From Pseudisothecium myosuroides (lineage: Eukaryota; Streptophyta; Bryopsida; Hypnales; Lembophyllaceae): 64,000 bases of DNA. The stretch covers positions 47,592,264-47,656,263 of the forward strand of contig OX637289.1 of the NCBI GenBank assembly GCA_951799445.1. Reading direction: 5' to 3'. The position numbers were made by a program, and so were the translations under genes. This document shows positions 44,441 through 57,999 of the stretch, in pieces. How positions within the stretch are numbered: the first letter of the stretch is position 1; every line of letters begins with the position of its first letter. Below the pieces are notes generated by a model that saw only the letters and a program-made list of their open reading frames with translations, did no database searches and had not been told where the DNA came from.

Positions 44441-45799
44441 GTATGTTAATTTCACCCTTTGCTTTTGCTTTGTTTTTGTTTTCAAATTAAAGTTAGAATC
44501 TTTGCTATTAGAAGTTAGTTTTTAGATTAGAATTTAGAATTTAAGTTAGATTTAGAACCTGATAAGTAATTTAGGAGTTATAGAACCAAATCATACTTAA
44601 AATTTAAACCAATAACGAAAATTACCAATACTTAACTATAACCCCCCATTGGATGATAATTTAAGATTTTCATCTGAAGGAATCTTTAAGGAATCTTTTT
44701 AGGTAGGAATCAGACAAGGAATCTATAAAGATTCCAAAATCCCTTTTCACTTTTGAAAATACTTTATTTTTGAAGGATAAAAGGTTGGATGAAGTTTGAG
44801 ACCAATTTTGGATGAAAAACATCCAATTAGGTCAAAATTCCGATTAGTCTTTAAAATCCATAACTTAAAGGAACTAATAACTTAACCTTAGAATTTAGAC
44901 TTATTTTGGATTGATTGCTATTTTAGATTAGTGGATGAAGGTTAGCACAACTAAGGGCCGAACGTACCTCATGGTAACTTTTGCTAGGAATCTTGGAATC
45001 TAGTTTTCTTCATCATTCTGGGAAGAGAAAATTATATTCTAAAAGGCTACTTAGATACAATTTTAGTTAGATTAGATTTTGTTTTCTTTCTTTGTTGTTT
45101 ACCTAACCATAACGTTTAATTAATTAATCCATAGCTTTTCTTAGAATTAGTGGAATTTTACAGGATTACCAATCACAAAAAATGTCCATTGCTTGGAAGG
45201 CGAACACTTATTTAAGAATCACCCGATTAGGAGAAAATCTCCAACGAAACAGCCGCTAGAGCCCGTGTGTAACTTTCTGACTCAAGGGTGGAGTTAGAAA
45301 CACTCACAAGGTGCTCACTCTCAATGTGAAATTCAAGATCCTATGGTTATATTCAATCTGATCTCAAGAAAATATGAGCAAACAAATTGCTAGAGTTCTT
45401 GATAATTTTGATCCATTTTGAAAGTGCACCCGGTGAGTCATTAGGAGTTAATTAGAGTATAATGATTCAAAGCTTTCCATATACGCATTATGAACATTTA
45501 CTTTCAAATTAAAAATTGTTTATTTCAGCTGCCCAAATTGCTTTAGTTGCCTTTGTTGAGAAAGAAACTACTTACCATCCAAAAACTTGTTTACCACTAT
45601 TGTCAAGAGTTATAAAAATAAATATTCTTAAAAGCTATTCCTTAAATACATGTTGTATGATAATATCAGGAGAATAATTGAAAATTGCATTAATAATTAG
45701 ATGATTGAAAAAGCCATATTGTCAAAAAAAGGTAGATGGTCCTTTAAAGGTAACTATCTTTTCTTGTGGTTTATTTATCATTGTTATTATATTGTATAT

Positions 45800-46830
45800 T
45801 TTAATCTACGAGATCAAAAAATTGTTCTAAAGTGCCCTTTAAGGGCTCTTCTACAATGTGCGAAAGGCAAGACATATTGAGAGGTTCAAGGTGTAGAAAT
45901 GTTTTTAGACCTAAAAGATTGTGGTGTTTGATGCCCAAATTAAACTGCTTTAAAATAATTGCGCCTAAAGCAAGGCTAAAAACCTTCATTTATATTCACT
46001 CTTCAATAAATCCAACTATAGAATACTTTAGCTTTAACTTGTTCTGGTTTATCATCCCAAAATTTGAGAGTGAAAAGATTCCAATCCATTGCAAGTTTAT
46101 ATGCCTAAACTTCAAATAGAAGTTTTTTCTAGCTCGTCCCGAAGGTGAAATTTTGTCTTCTAACATTTTTAGAAATTTATATGTCCCATAACTTTTGAAA
46201 TTTATACATTATATTGAAAATGGGTAGAAAATACCTAGATAAAAATCTGATCAAATTTTATTCATATTCATCTTTAATATATTATAAAGAAGAAGGTGGT
46301 TTATACTTGATGAAAGTAAAATCTAAATCACTAGTAACTTTCACAAGAATTTGAGACGCTAATTCCAATAGTAAGAATGTTCTTGGAAACAACATATATT
46401 AGATGTTATTTTTATTTGGAAATGTTCAAATTTGAGTTCAAAAAATTACTTTATATATTTTTCTACCTTCATTTACTAATTTATCCACAAAATTAAACTC
46501 CCGTCGTAACTTTCATCTCATTATTTAGAATTGAATGGTTCAAGTGTATTTGTAAAGGAATCAATATAAAAAATAAAATAAATAAATAATCCATTTATAG
46601 AATACATTTCAAGCTCCCAACTTTGACATTAAAATTGAAAAAAAATTTATAACATTTGCAATATTTATTGGAATGACGTGAAACAAAGCTTCACTCATTG
46701 ATTAGGATGATTAGCATCCATCTTAAAGATTTTATGCAAAAATTCTAAATAATGAAGCCAATAGAGTTTGACCAAGTTCTCAAAAAATCCAAAGTGGACT
46801 CTTTAGTCTAGCCCTTTACATGTTAATCCT
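45800..46830 (-). mobile_element. Decayed TTAA element, inverted orientation
   Basis: TTCTCAAAAAATCCAAAGTGGACTC (read in pieces near 46780-46800) is the reverse complement of the start of copy B. Ends are degenerate, so limits are approximate. No coding was seen. Confidence 0.4.
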
Positions 46831-47828
46831 TTAAGTACTAAGAAGTTGACATTGGACCTCATGTTTTTTAATTAACTTTGAAGAATTCATATGAAATTTT
46901 ATTTGTATTCAAATAATTTTAAAAAAAAAAAAATACATGCAATGTTCCTCACTCAAGCTAATGATATTTTAAAGTTCTAAATTTAGATTATAATTTCAGC
47001 AATATGATCAATGATAGTGGTCAATTAAAAATCATGAATCCTTGGTACTTGAAGAATTAGGCATAAAAACTCTTTTTTCTTAACCTTGAGCATTCTAATA
47101 GGGACATTGATTTGCCCTATTAGCAAAGGGGATTAGAATCACCTAAAAAATTAGTGTCACCGTAAAAATTGAGTTTTGTGAAAAGTAATTTAATACAAAA
47201 ATGTTTCAATTTGCACTAATTCAATATAGTGTGAGTTTGGAAAATTAGTGTTACACATACTATTAGAACAAAACAATGTACTTTCACTCTTTGATAAGAT
47301 AGGTGCATCCAACTCTATCTATTTTCATTTTGCGCCACCTATTAGCTCTTTTGGAAGGAACAAAGAAGGGTGGGAAAAAAACAACTATGTTCTCAAAATC
47401 ACCACAAGCTCTTTAGAACAACTACTTGGAGTTTAAGCACAAGTCTTTTGCTTTATTTAAGGAGAGTCTAATCACATGAATAGGTACCCTAGGCTTTCAA
47501 ATTTGAAAAATTCGTAGAACACTGTGTCAGAAAGTTATGAAACAACTAGGATTGATTTTTTCTAGAGGCTAAGATTGTTACAAATAAAATTCCATTGGAA
47601 CCATCTATCTATTATGGGCTTAAAATGGCAATTTTGTATGCTAATTTGTTATGTCTAGCTAGAGGGAGAGATTTAGCAATGGTGCGCAATGATTAGAAAG
47701 TTCAAAAATTATGTAGGCAAATGAAAATGAAACATGTGTTAAAAACAATAGTAGCATGTCGGGGCCCATCATTCTTAAGAATTCATTTCTTTTGTCTACT
47801 AGAATTGTGATGTGTAGATATACAAGTA
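46831..47828. other. AT-rich DNA without a gene
   Basis: No convincing reading frame, repeat or RNA gene was seen. Confidence 0.45.
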
Positions 47829-48013
47829 CAGTAGAACCTCTCTAAGTCAATCTTCTCTAAGTCAATAATGCGTTGTTAGGAAGTATTGATTGTTGGTCCC
47901 AACTTAACAATATGAACCACATACAAACATGATGACCCTCCCTAATGTAATAACCTCTCTAACTCAATGTGTCAGACCGGTCCTAACTCTATCAACTTAG
48001 AGAGGTTCTACTG
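47829..48013. mobile_element. pogo/Tigger-like miniature element (185 bp)
   Basis: It begins CAGTAGAACCTCTCTAAGT and ends ACTTAGAGAGGTTCTACTG, an inverted terminus of about 19 bp, flanked by TA on both sides. CAGT-AACCTC-type ends with TA duplication are typical of pogo/Tigger transposons. No transposase is inside. Confidence 0.8.
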
Positions 48014-49316
48014 TAGTATCATTCTAAGACTGCCACATAAGGATTTTAATATTTTCTGAAGCTAATAGAGGATTGAACCAAAGATTATATGAAAAGAGAC
48101 ATACAAAAGTAACAGTGTCTTAATGTCTTAATGTGTCTTACAAAACTACTTGCGATTAGCCACTTGTTTTCTACCTTACAGGATATTTGCACTTCTGTAG
48201 TCCAAACGTCTTCAGAATTTGGTACTTGCTGCGTTACAAAATATTTCGTATGTTCCAATAATAAAATGTATTCGAAGATGTGAACAGAAATTCCAGTGTA
48301 AGTTAAGCTTAGCCCGCACAATTTTCTCCTTCCTGTAACTTATTGCGCCAACTGCACTGTAGACTTACTGTAGGTGCCGGCCAGAAGATACTACGAGATG
48401 CAGAGTCGCAATAAACCAACGTTTACGGTTTTCACGGATCTGACTAAATTCACTGCACCTGCCCTGCGGCCCACTACCTGACTATTAATGCAAAGAAAGT
48501 ACCGTACACATTCAGAACCAACCAATTCCGCCTGTCATGTTTCAGATGGAATGCAGCGTATGGATAATGTCCTGAAATACACGAGATCCCCTAAGCTTAC
48601 CCTCAACTTTGTAAAGTTTGTAACTTATCTCCCAAAATTAACGAGGCTAAAATGAACTAGCCTAGCTACCACAACTGTCAGAATTAACAGAAACCATATC
48701 CCAAGCTTCTAGAAAGCTCAGATAGTCACTCCTGCACATATTTCATTGTACCCAAACGGAAATGGCAAAACTTAAGAATGCAGAGATCACGGAATTCACG
48801 ACAACGAGCAACAGTATAAGTCACACAAAACAGCTTCAAAAAGCATCACACAGAAGAATGTATTCATAAAAATTCATAATTTATCAAAGGGTACGAGCTG
48901 CATAGAGCTCCACAGCACCTCTTCGAAGGTGGGGGTCGCGGGTTGCCCGAAGAAAGGCCTAATCTGATTGATTCTCATAGCTCTCAAGTGTTCCAAGTAT
49001 CGACACTAATGCTAACGTCACTCATCACGCTTTGGGATAGTATGCAAAACCCTAGAAAAAAGCTTTTCATCATCATCTGGTACAATCGACGAAGGGGTGA
49101 CTAAACTGAATGGGGTAGCTGATAGGTCGTTGCCTTCACAGTAGGCAGTATTGATCCCCTGCAGCCTCAACTGGAAAGTTGTCTGCGAGTATGGTCCAGC
49201 TCATGTGGCCAGCAAAGTACAAAATGTACCACCCTTGACCGAATAAATGAGTGTGTCGATAATTGACACTCAATCTGTAACATAAGTTATCATACAAAAC
49301 ATTGCAAGTCTCCGGC
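48014..49316. other. Downstream flank of RRN3
   Basis: This holds the presumed 3' untranslated region and intergenic DNA of RRN3, which is read on the minus strand. Composition is less AT-rich than the DNA on the left. No other gene was recognised. A GC-rich patch (about 48900-48960) was examined for a tRNA and did not fit. Confidence 0.4.
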
Positions 49317-51603
49317 TCAAGTAAACAACGATGGGTGAAGTACAGCAGGTAGCCTAGCAGGCATTCTCGTCAGCTCCCTGGGTGGAGAAAACGACATGTG
49401 GTCCAAGAAGGACTCCACCAATCCCGCACTTCGAAAGCTCCCGTTCCCATTGCGAAAGCTATCAACATCGAAGCCTCTTGTCGTGACAACATCTGTATTT
49501 CCATGTCTGTCCCTGAACTCTTCATTGCCCATGTCTTCCTCTAATGCGATGGTATGATCAGCAGTCCCCATAATTGATGAAGCAATCGCCATCTCGTGCA
49601 TATCCGACACCGAGTCATCTTCCCATGAAGAACTTGGTTCTGAAAATGTCTGATTCACGAAGTCATCGTCCTCCTCTGAAAAATCTTCATAGAGCTCCGG
49701 GAGTTCCACCATTGACCATTGAATAAAATGCGGGTGGATAAATCTGTAAGACGTCTTAAGTAGATATGGGTCAAATGGGAAGAACATGTCAAGCCTTCCT
49801 TCTCCTCCAAAGGAGCCTCCAGCATGTGAAGAAGAGGCCTCCCTGCTATACGACCATTCCCTACAATCTACAAGCTGAGCGATGCTGGCTTGCTTCACAA
49901 ACTCATCAACAACAGACGGTAAGCACACCGTGAGCGGCTTGAGATGGTGCTCGACCAACTCCTGCAGAGGTAACGTACGAAGTACGCGCTTCAACCTCTG
50001 ATCCTCCGTCAAGTCCTTCAATCTGTAACAGAGAACATACATGACAGCTTGGCAAGCACAGTAGAACACGCCGTGCAAGACGGGGTCAGCTGTTGTCATC
50101 GACAGATTTCTTCGGTCTTCGGCCAGCTGAGCATATGAGACACACCATTCCAACAACCGCCTCATCGACTCCACAACGACCGTCAAAGGCAAGTAACTCG
50201 CTCGCGCTAGATAACTTGCTAAGTACGCAGCAGCAGACATCCGCGTATTCGGGGGCCGCGACTTGGATTCAAAAATGTCACAGAGCAGGTTCGCAAACGT
50301 GTTACCACATGTTGCTGGAGCGAGGGAACACAAGTAAAAAATGAGGAATTGGGTGAATTTGGACTTGTAAGTGTCCAAAATTGTCGTTTGGAAACACCTC
50401 ATTAAAGTCTCAAAAATCAAGTCACCATGACCGTTTTGAACACACGTCTGTAGGTGTTCCAGAGTCATATCCATTATCGCATCCATCTTGTCAGCCATTT
50501 CGTCCAACGTCGGCAACAATGCACGCCGACTTTCAGATGTTTGTTGCTGTTGCTTAGCTTCGCACCCAGGTCCAGAAGAATCAATCACAGCATACCCTTC
50601 GTCGCCTCCCAATATGTCATCGTCATCCAGGTTCATGTGAAACATGAAGACCTTATTGCTATCCTCCTCTCTCATGATATCCTCCCACCTTATCTCCACG
50701 TCAATCTCAATTAGCCGGTCCACAATCAGTGACAACATCTGACCTCCAAGTGCGCTGCTCAAGGAACTACTCTCTAACCTCAGCATATTCTCCACGTACA
50801 ACGCTAACCACAGCTTCTCACACGTCCTATGAGGCATCCTCAGCACGACAATGTGCTGCAACCGAAACGCGGCTGTCGGAACGAGGTCCACAGTCTGAAC
50901 CAGAGCAGAGTGAAGACGTTCCAAAACCTGTAACAAGGCGTCAAAAATCTTTAGCAACATACAAGAAAACGACAAATTGAATTTCTTCCAAAAAAGTGAA
51001 AGCTCCACCACCGCAAACGACAGAATCAAAGAAAATGAGGAAAAACAGACATAAACCCACCTTATCTTTCTTCGCGAGGTGCTCACCGCCTTCCAGCTTC
51101 AGCTTATCCAAAGTAGTGAGCCCCATCATCAATCCAGTTCTCGTAAACGAATCGAAGAACGACGGAAGCCCACAAGAGGGCGGCAAGAAGTTACGAACCA
51201 GCATATCCAAACAATCCGGCACGAAGCAGCCATTAGCAGTCGACAAGTTGACAACAAAAGCCAGGAGCGCGTCTACGACTTCAAAACTGTAAGTCCACAC
51301 ACTCATCCCCAGCAAATACTGCAAAAGTGCCCGGTGCGAGCGTTCGTTCAGGTAGCCCACAGTTTGTGAGAGCGCATTCAAACGAAGCGCAAGGAGCGAG
51401 GCGGCTTCCGGAGCATGCAAATCAGGCTCCCTCAAGTCTTCGCAGAGTTTCATGTAAAAGCCTTTGTCGACGCCGTCCGCGCCCGACTTGAGAGCCCGAA
51501 TCATCCACGCGCGCGCAGCAATGAGGCGCTCCTCGGCGGTGCCCTTGGGCTCATTGCTGTTGTTGATGTGCTGCTGCGGCAGCTCGCTTTCAGCAGCCGT
51601 CAT
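49317..51603 (-). CDS. RRN3: RNA polymerase I initiation factor RRN3 (TIF-IA)
   Basis: It has two exons on the minus strand: 51603-51061 and 50927-49317, with a 133-bp intron (AAG|GTGGGT ... TTACAG|GTT, phase 0). The 717-residue product is a little longer than typical RRN3 proteins (roughly 600-650). The start ATG at 51601-51603 is the first in its frame. RRN3 is a HEAT-repeat-like protein that binds RNA polymerase I and makes it competent to start rRNA gene transcription in the nucleolus. Recognisable features are the all-helical N-terminal half (MKLCEDLREP, EAASLLALRLNALSQ), the acidic loop LDDDDILGGDE at about residue 280 and the core KFTQFLIFYLC ... FANLLCDIF ... RMSAAAYLASYLARA. The C-terminal ~120 residues are acidic and Ser-rich. 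There are no stops or frameshifts, so it is probably functional. Identification is from family memory. Confidence 0.9.
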
Positions 51604-52828
51604 GGCTCCAGGACGAAAACAAACGAAAACAACGACTCTCTCGAATACCTCGAATACAACATGAAACCGAAGGCGATTCCACTGGCTCTTTCTCAAGGGG
51701 TTAAGTTCGAGCTCGCCAAACAACCGCAAGAGCGAGCAAGCAAGGGCGACGACGACGACGACTGCCGCAACCAAAGTGTGCTCGAAACCCTATTAGGGTT
51801 TTTGAATCCCGTGGAGGCTTGGCTTTACCCCCAGCCGGGGTTCCCCAGGGCTTTGGAGGATGCCGATTGGGGGCCGTCGATGGGATGGCTGGTTGCATCG
51901 ACGGTGGGTACTGATCCGCTAGCAAGCCGGAGACGCGGATAGACGGGCGCGACTGGGCGTGCCAGCCGCAGCTGCCGGGCACGTTCGAAATCGGGAGCGG
52001 CAACTGAATCTCGGCAGACCGACAACTGGAAACTCGAAGAACACGGAAACCCTAACCTGGCAAGGGGCTGCTTAGGCTCTTATTAGGTTAGGTTGCTTTT
52101 ATCAGACCTTTTCTTCTAACTTTCTCAAAAAGTAGGGGGAGGCTCGAATTCCGATCGGGCATTTTGAACCGAACATGACACAGAGGTACATTTTGCTTTT
52201 TCAATTTACCAAAATGTACAAACAGTGTACATTCTAGGAATGGGTCACTTTTAGAGCCCTATGGCATTTCAACTTCAAAATTTCATAACCAATTCCACAA
52301 AGCTCCAAAAAATATGAGACAACTTGGGTAAGATGCCATTTCCTCTTGTCTTTCAAGGAAAATTTACTGAAAAATATTTCAAGATGTTTTACCTCCCCAA
52401 AATTAAGTTTCAGCGCTTAGATGGTCGCTTTACCGACCTCCTACCTTAAATTTGGTGAAGCACTGTGTATTTCCTTTCATTTGTCTTCTGGACCAACAAA
52501 CATTGACTGACAGACGGAGTATTCAATTGAATATATTGTTGCTATTTCATCCAAAATTGGCAATTTCATCCACATTTTTCATTGAAATAGAAAAGAATTG
52601 GCAAAAAAGAATAATGAAATGGGAAAAAATTTAGCGAGAAGTAGAGCTTTATTTTGGACTGGTGCAATTTGGCCCCTATCCCCAAATACTGGATTGTCAA
52701 CTATATGATCGAGGTAGAATAGTATCGGAGGTTTTGAACCCTTTATTAATCTTTTAGAAAAGATTTATAAGGAGTGCGGCAGTCTAGATGATAGCACTAG
52801 GTTTCTAAAATTATGATGCATGTATTAT
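51604..52828. other. RRN3 promoter side and intergenic DNA
   Basis: 51604-52100 is GC-richer and probably holds the RRN3 promoter and 5' untranslated region; frames on both strands here look like by-products of that composition. From 52.1 kb the DNA turns AT-rich with no gene recognised. Confidence 0.4.
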
Positions 52829-53733
52829 TAATTCCTAAACGACCATTGTTCCTTCAGGAGACAAAATGGATTTTGGGCAGGTTCCTATAATTTCAATTTT
52901 TGGTGAATTTTTTTGAAACTTTCTCATAAAATAGAAAAACTTACGAATTTGTGGTAACATAATTTTTATTTCAATTGGTGACTTGGAGCAAAAGTTATGT
53001 AATCTTAAACATAATTTTCATGTCGCTGGACAAAAATGATATCCAAAAAACTTGAAATAAAAAATTTAAAGTTTTTTTTCTTATAGATCTTATTTTTTTT
53101 CTATATGTGAAGTTTTGATTCATTCTATTTGTATTAGTAATGTGAAAGTTATGGACAATTTTGTTTTTCATGTAGTCTAAGCATCTTTTCAGAAAATAAT
53201 TTGTAGGATTCATTTTTAAATGCAATTTTCACAATTTTTCAAAAACAATTGTTTGAGAAGGTTAAGTTTTCTTGCTAGAACAATCTCATAGTTGACATTA
53301 TTATATTTCAATTTCATCTTAGAGTTATTAACAATTTAGTTTTTCTTTTAATCTTGGACCTACTTCTACTTAATAATCTTTTAAAGAATGAAAATCAAGT
53401 GTGTTTTTTCTAAATTCTTTTCCTAGACGTTCAACTCAATTCTTCAATATTAAAAATTTTAAATTCAAAGTCTGTGTTGCTAAAATTTTCTACAAATGGC
53501 AGTCAAAGTCATCTAAAATTGCAGGCCATCATTCAAGATAACCTTTTTTCCCAACTTTGAATGCTAATATCTTCCAATCTGTATAGTCCAAATTTATGAA
53601 ATTTTTACCACATGATCTTAGAGAAGTAAAGTACAAGATGGCCTATGGTTACATTCTTATTTTTTTTATTGGATGAATGCAACAGAAATGGCAGTTTTGG
53701 AATGCATTTTGACGGAAAAACAGCCTTGGTCCT
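52829..53733. mobile_element. Decayed TTAA element next to copy C
   Basis: The left end TTAATTCCTAAACGACC is a degenerate family end. Internal GGAGCAAAAGTTATG and AATATCTTCCAATCTG words match other copies. The right end GGTCCTTTAA runs directly into copy C, so the two share or abut a TTAA. Confidence 0.5.
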
Positions 53734-54835
<1,102 letters not shown>

Positions 54836-55494
54836 GGTTTAAGCACTTTAGAAAAGCTATTTAATGATCACTTTCAAAGAACAGCTGAAGAATACAATCT
54901 ATCTTTTGTATCCAAAAATTGTTTTTTGCATGCATGGATCTCATTCATGCAATGCCTTGAAGACTTAAATTTTTTTGTATGGAATCATTTGCAACACTAA
55001 CCAATATTTTTCAATAGAACTTGAAACCTAAAATTAAAATCATATTTAAAATTGATCATAAATTGAATATTTATAATTTTTTCAACAATTTTTTCTTTGA
55101 ATTCTAATTATGATTATTCTTAAGATTTTTAGTTTTTTTTATTACATTACTTATTTATACAAGTTATTTTTTTAAAAGCCATTTTTTGATGTCATATTTT
55201 CCTTAAACTACAAAGACTATTTGCAAAGAATAATTCCGAAAACCTATACCATTCAAATGTAAAAGTGTAAGAATATTAATTTCACAACCAATCTACAAAG
55301 CCTTGAATGGATGAAAAAATCAAGATTTTGTGAGCTTAAAACGTATTTGCATTCGTCTATTGTTCAAAATTTAAGCTTTTGGTCCTTTGAAAATTAATTT
55401 CTAAAATGTAGAGGCTATATCTATATTCTCTAGTGGCTTGTATTCTCTTACACAAAGAAAAGTTTGAGCATAATTTCAATTTTTACATTGAGCA
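54836..55494. other. AT-rich DNA without a gene
   Basis: Nothing recognised. Confidence 0.45.
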
Positions 55495-57552
55495 TATGCC
55501 TACGGTCCCAAATTTTTGTCAAGGGATTATTGGGATTTTGGGTAGGCTTCTATGACCTCAATTTTTGACATGATTTTCTAAATTCTTTTGTATTATTTTG
55601 TCGTTTGTTTCCTTAAGTGTTGGAAAGTACAACTTGTGAGACTAGGTAAGTGCATTTGGATATAGGAAATCACATCATTTGTCTTTCTAAGAATATAGTT
55701 TTTATTTCAATTGGCGTCTAGGAGCAAAAGTTATGCCATCCTAAGTCCAAAAAACAATTCACCGGTTAGCATAAAAAACCCACAAATACTGAATTTTTAA
55801 AATTTAAAATTTCAATCGCAAAGTAAAGCTTTGATTCATTCCATTTTGATTAGTGATGTGAAAGTTATGGAACTTTTTGTTTCATAGGCAATCATTGCTT
55901 CTTCATGAAAAAATAATTTTGAATTTATGTTTGAACTCAATTCTTACAACTTTTCGAAAAAATAAGTTTTACATAGTTGACTTTGCTTGCTTAAACAATC
56001 TCATCGTTGGCATAAGTGTATTTCAATTCCGTCTTAGAATTATTTAGTTTTTCCTTCTATTTTGTACCTACTTGTACTTTACAATTTTTTTAAGAATGAA
56101 AATCAAGTGATTTTTAAAAAAAAATCTTTGATTCTCAATTCAATTATTCAACGTAAAAATTAGAAAATCAAAATTATTAGTTCAAAAGTTTAATGTAAAA
56201 AGATTAAAAAGCCAAATAATCTAGTTGAGCAAGGTGCAAAAAAGCTTGTTTTTTCCATTTTAAATGCAAATATCTTACAATCTACGTAGTCAAAGTTTTT
56301 GAAATTTCTTCCAAACATTTTTATAATAGTCTAGTGCAAGATCTTGTGGTTAGATATGAAAAAAAAAAATTTGAAAACATTTTTGCTCTTGGTAATAGAA
56401 ATGGTAATGGATGATTGCAAGAAAGACCGACCGTTTTTTGTCACACTTAGGTAGGACAAAGGTTGTCCTCTGCTATAACTTTTGAAATATAAATCCAATG
56501 CCAAAAATTTAAAAAAACTATTTCTAGATATCTTGATTGTAATTGTATCCCTTATTTATTAAAATTTAAAAAAAATCATTTAATTTTTAAATAATATTTT
56601 AAATTAATTTCTCTAATTTGTCACACTTTCAAAATTTAGTGACTTTGACTACTAATGAGCGGCTTAATTTAATGTTTTTCAGTTGAAATTTCTGTTGTAC
56701 ATTCCTCTAGAAGGCAGAGATGTTTCTATCAAAGGACATCTAAAAATACATTATTTTATGTCTTCTATGTTTGTACAAAGAGGCCGCCCTTGCGAGCGCA
56801 CTTGTGAACAATAGAAATGGTTTTGACCTCATTTTTTTGGTTGAAACTCATCACTAGGAAGTCCTCCCAAATGGTCTATTTTTAATTTTTTCAATAAGTA
56901 TTTTTCCGATTTTTTACAAATTAAAACATCAGAGTATGTATTTTTTGGGACATATTCTTGAACATAGAATCTAGCAACAAAATACATACTTTGATGTTTT
57001 AATTTGTAATAAATAGCAAAAAAAATTATTAAAATAATTTAAAATAGGCCATGTGGGAGGACTTCCTAGTAATGAGTTTCAATTAAAAAAATGAGGTTAA
57101 AACCATTTCTATTGTTCACAAGTGCACGCACAAGGGAGGCCTCTTTGCACAAACGTAGAGGACATAAAATAATGTATTTTTTAGATGCCTTTTAGTAGGA
57201 ACATGTTGCCTACTAGAGGAATGTATCATAGAAATTTCAATTGGATATCATTAATTTGAACTGCTCATTAGTAATAAAAAATCCTAAACTTGAAAGTATA
57301 ACAAATTAGAGAAATTTATTTTTAAACATTAAATGATTTTTAAATTTTTTGAAAAATAAGAGATACAGTAACAATCAAGACATCTAAACTTATTGTTTTT
57401 TGTTTTTGGCATTGGATTCATAATTCAAAAGTTGTAGCAGAAGATAACCCAGTTTTGCCTATGTGTGACAAAATCGGTCGGTCTTTCTTGCAATCATCCT
57501 AATTTTGAGTGTTTTTTGATGGTAAAAAGACTACGAGACTTTAGGATTTAAA
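55495..57552. mobile_element. Decayed TTAA element split by an inverted-repeat element
   Basis: Internal words (GGAGCAAAAGTTATGCCATC, AATATCTTACAATCTACG) match the TTAA family. The right end GACTTTAGGATTTAA lies at 57538-57552. The element at 56409-57499 is nested in it. The left end is degenerate (near CTACGGTCCCAAATT). Confidence 0.5.
56409..57499. mobile_element. Long inverted-repeat (foldback) element, 1,091 bp
   Basis: It starts GGATGATTGCAAGAAAGACC and ends with its complement. Arms are about 500 bp, similar along their length, with a short centre near 56930-56980. TAAT flanks both sides (56405-56408 and 57500-57503), a plausible 4-bp target duplication, and removing one copy rejoins the host TTAA element. 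The terminus resembles that of the element at 36997. No coding was seen. Confidence 0.75.
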
Positions 57553-57999
57553 TTTGTTTTCCTCTAAATATGAATAAATATAACTTTTAGAAAATATGAC
57601 TTTATAATAAAGGTATATTTGCATTTGGTGTTAAAGAGTGTTGTTAGTAAGGGTCTTAGGAACAAATTAGACCTACTTTTGAACCAGATTTACATTGCAA
57701 ACATCACCTCTAATACCAAGTGTGAATATACCTTTAGGTTTATAGTAAGGCAAGTTGTCTTTGCAAGTAGTTCTAGTTACTTTCACTTCCATTTGCACTC
57801 ACTAAGCATGTGCCCGTATCCTAGTTTGAATATCGAAATGAAGGAAATCTAACTTGAAGCATGTGACAATAGTATGAGGTTAGTTAAAGGGAAACTAGGA
57901 CAATTTTTTTTAAGTTTTGTTATTTTAAAATTATACACATGTTATATTTTTAGAATTGTGTCTTGTTACATAGACTCACTTGAGTAGCCAATATCTAGC
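57553..57999. other. AT-rich DNA without a gene
   Basis: A 77-codon frame at 57619-57852 has no recognisable similarity and is not supported. Confidence 0.4.

Larger units (their letters stand above)
40453..45308 (+). mobile_element. Giant solo LTR, diverged copy 3 (4,856 bp)
   Basis: It starts TGTGAGCCCTCAAG and ends AACACTCACA, with a perfect 5-bp target duplication AGGTG at 40448-40452 and 45309-45313. Its start aligns with copy 1 (TGTGAGC, ACTTGG, TTATTTTT), and near its end it shares TCCATTGCTTGGAAGGC with copies 1 and 2; most of the rest is too diverged to align by eye. The order is the same: TATA box, leader repeats, acidic mini-exon at a splice donor, AT-rich tail. No retrotransposon proteins are present. 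Confidence 0.8.

Noticed and set aside
48895..48965. tRNA gene
   Set aside because: The GC-rich patch lacks a proper internal B box and a cloverleaf.
51415..51942. 175-codon plus-strand frame antisense to RRN3 exon 1
   Set aside because: A shadow of RRN3 codons continuing into its GC-rich leader; no similarity.
57619..57852. 77-codon frame
   Set aside because: AT-rich, no recognisable motif, no neighbouring exon.
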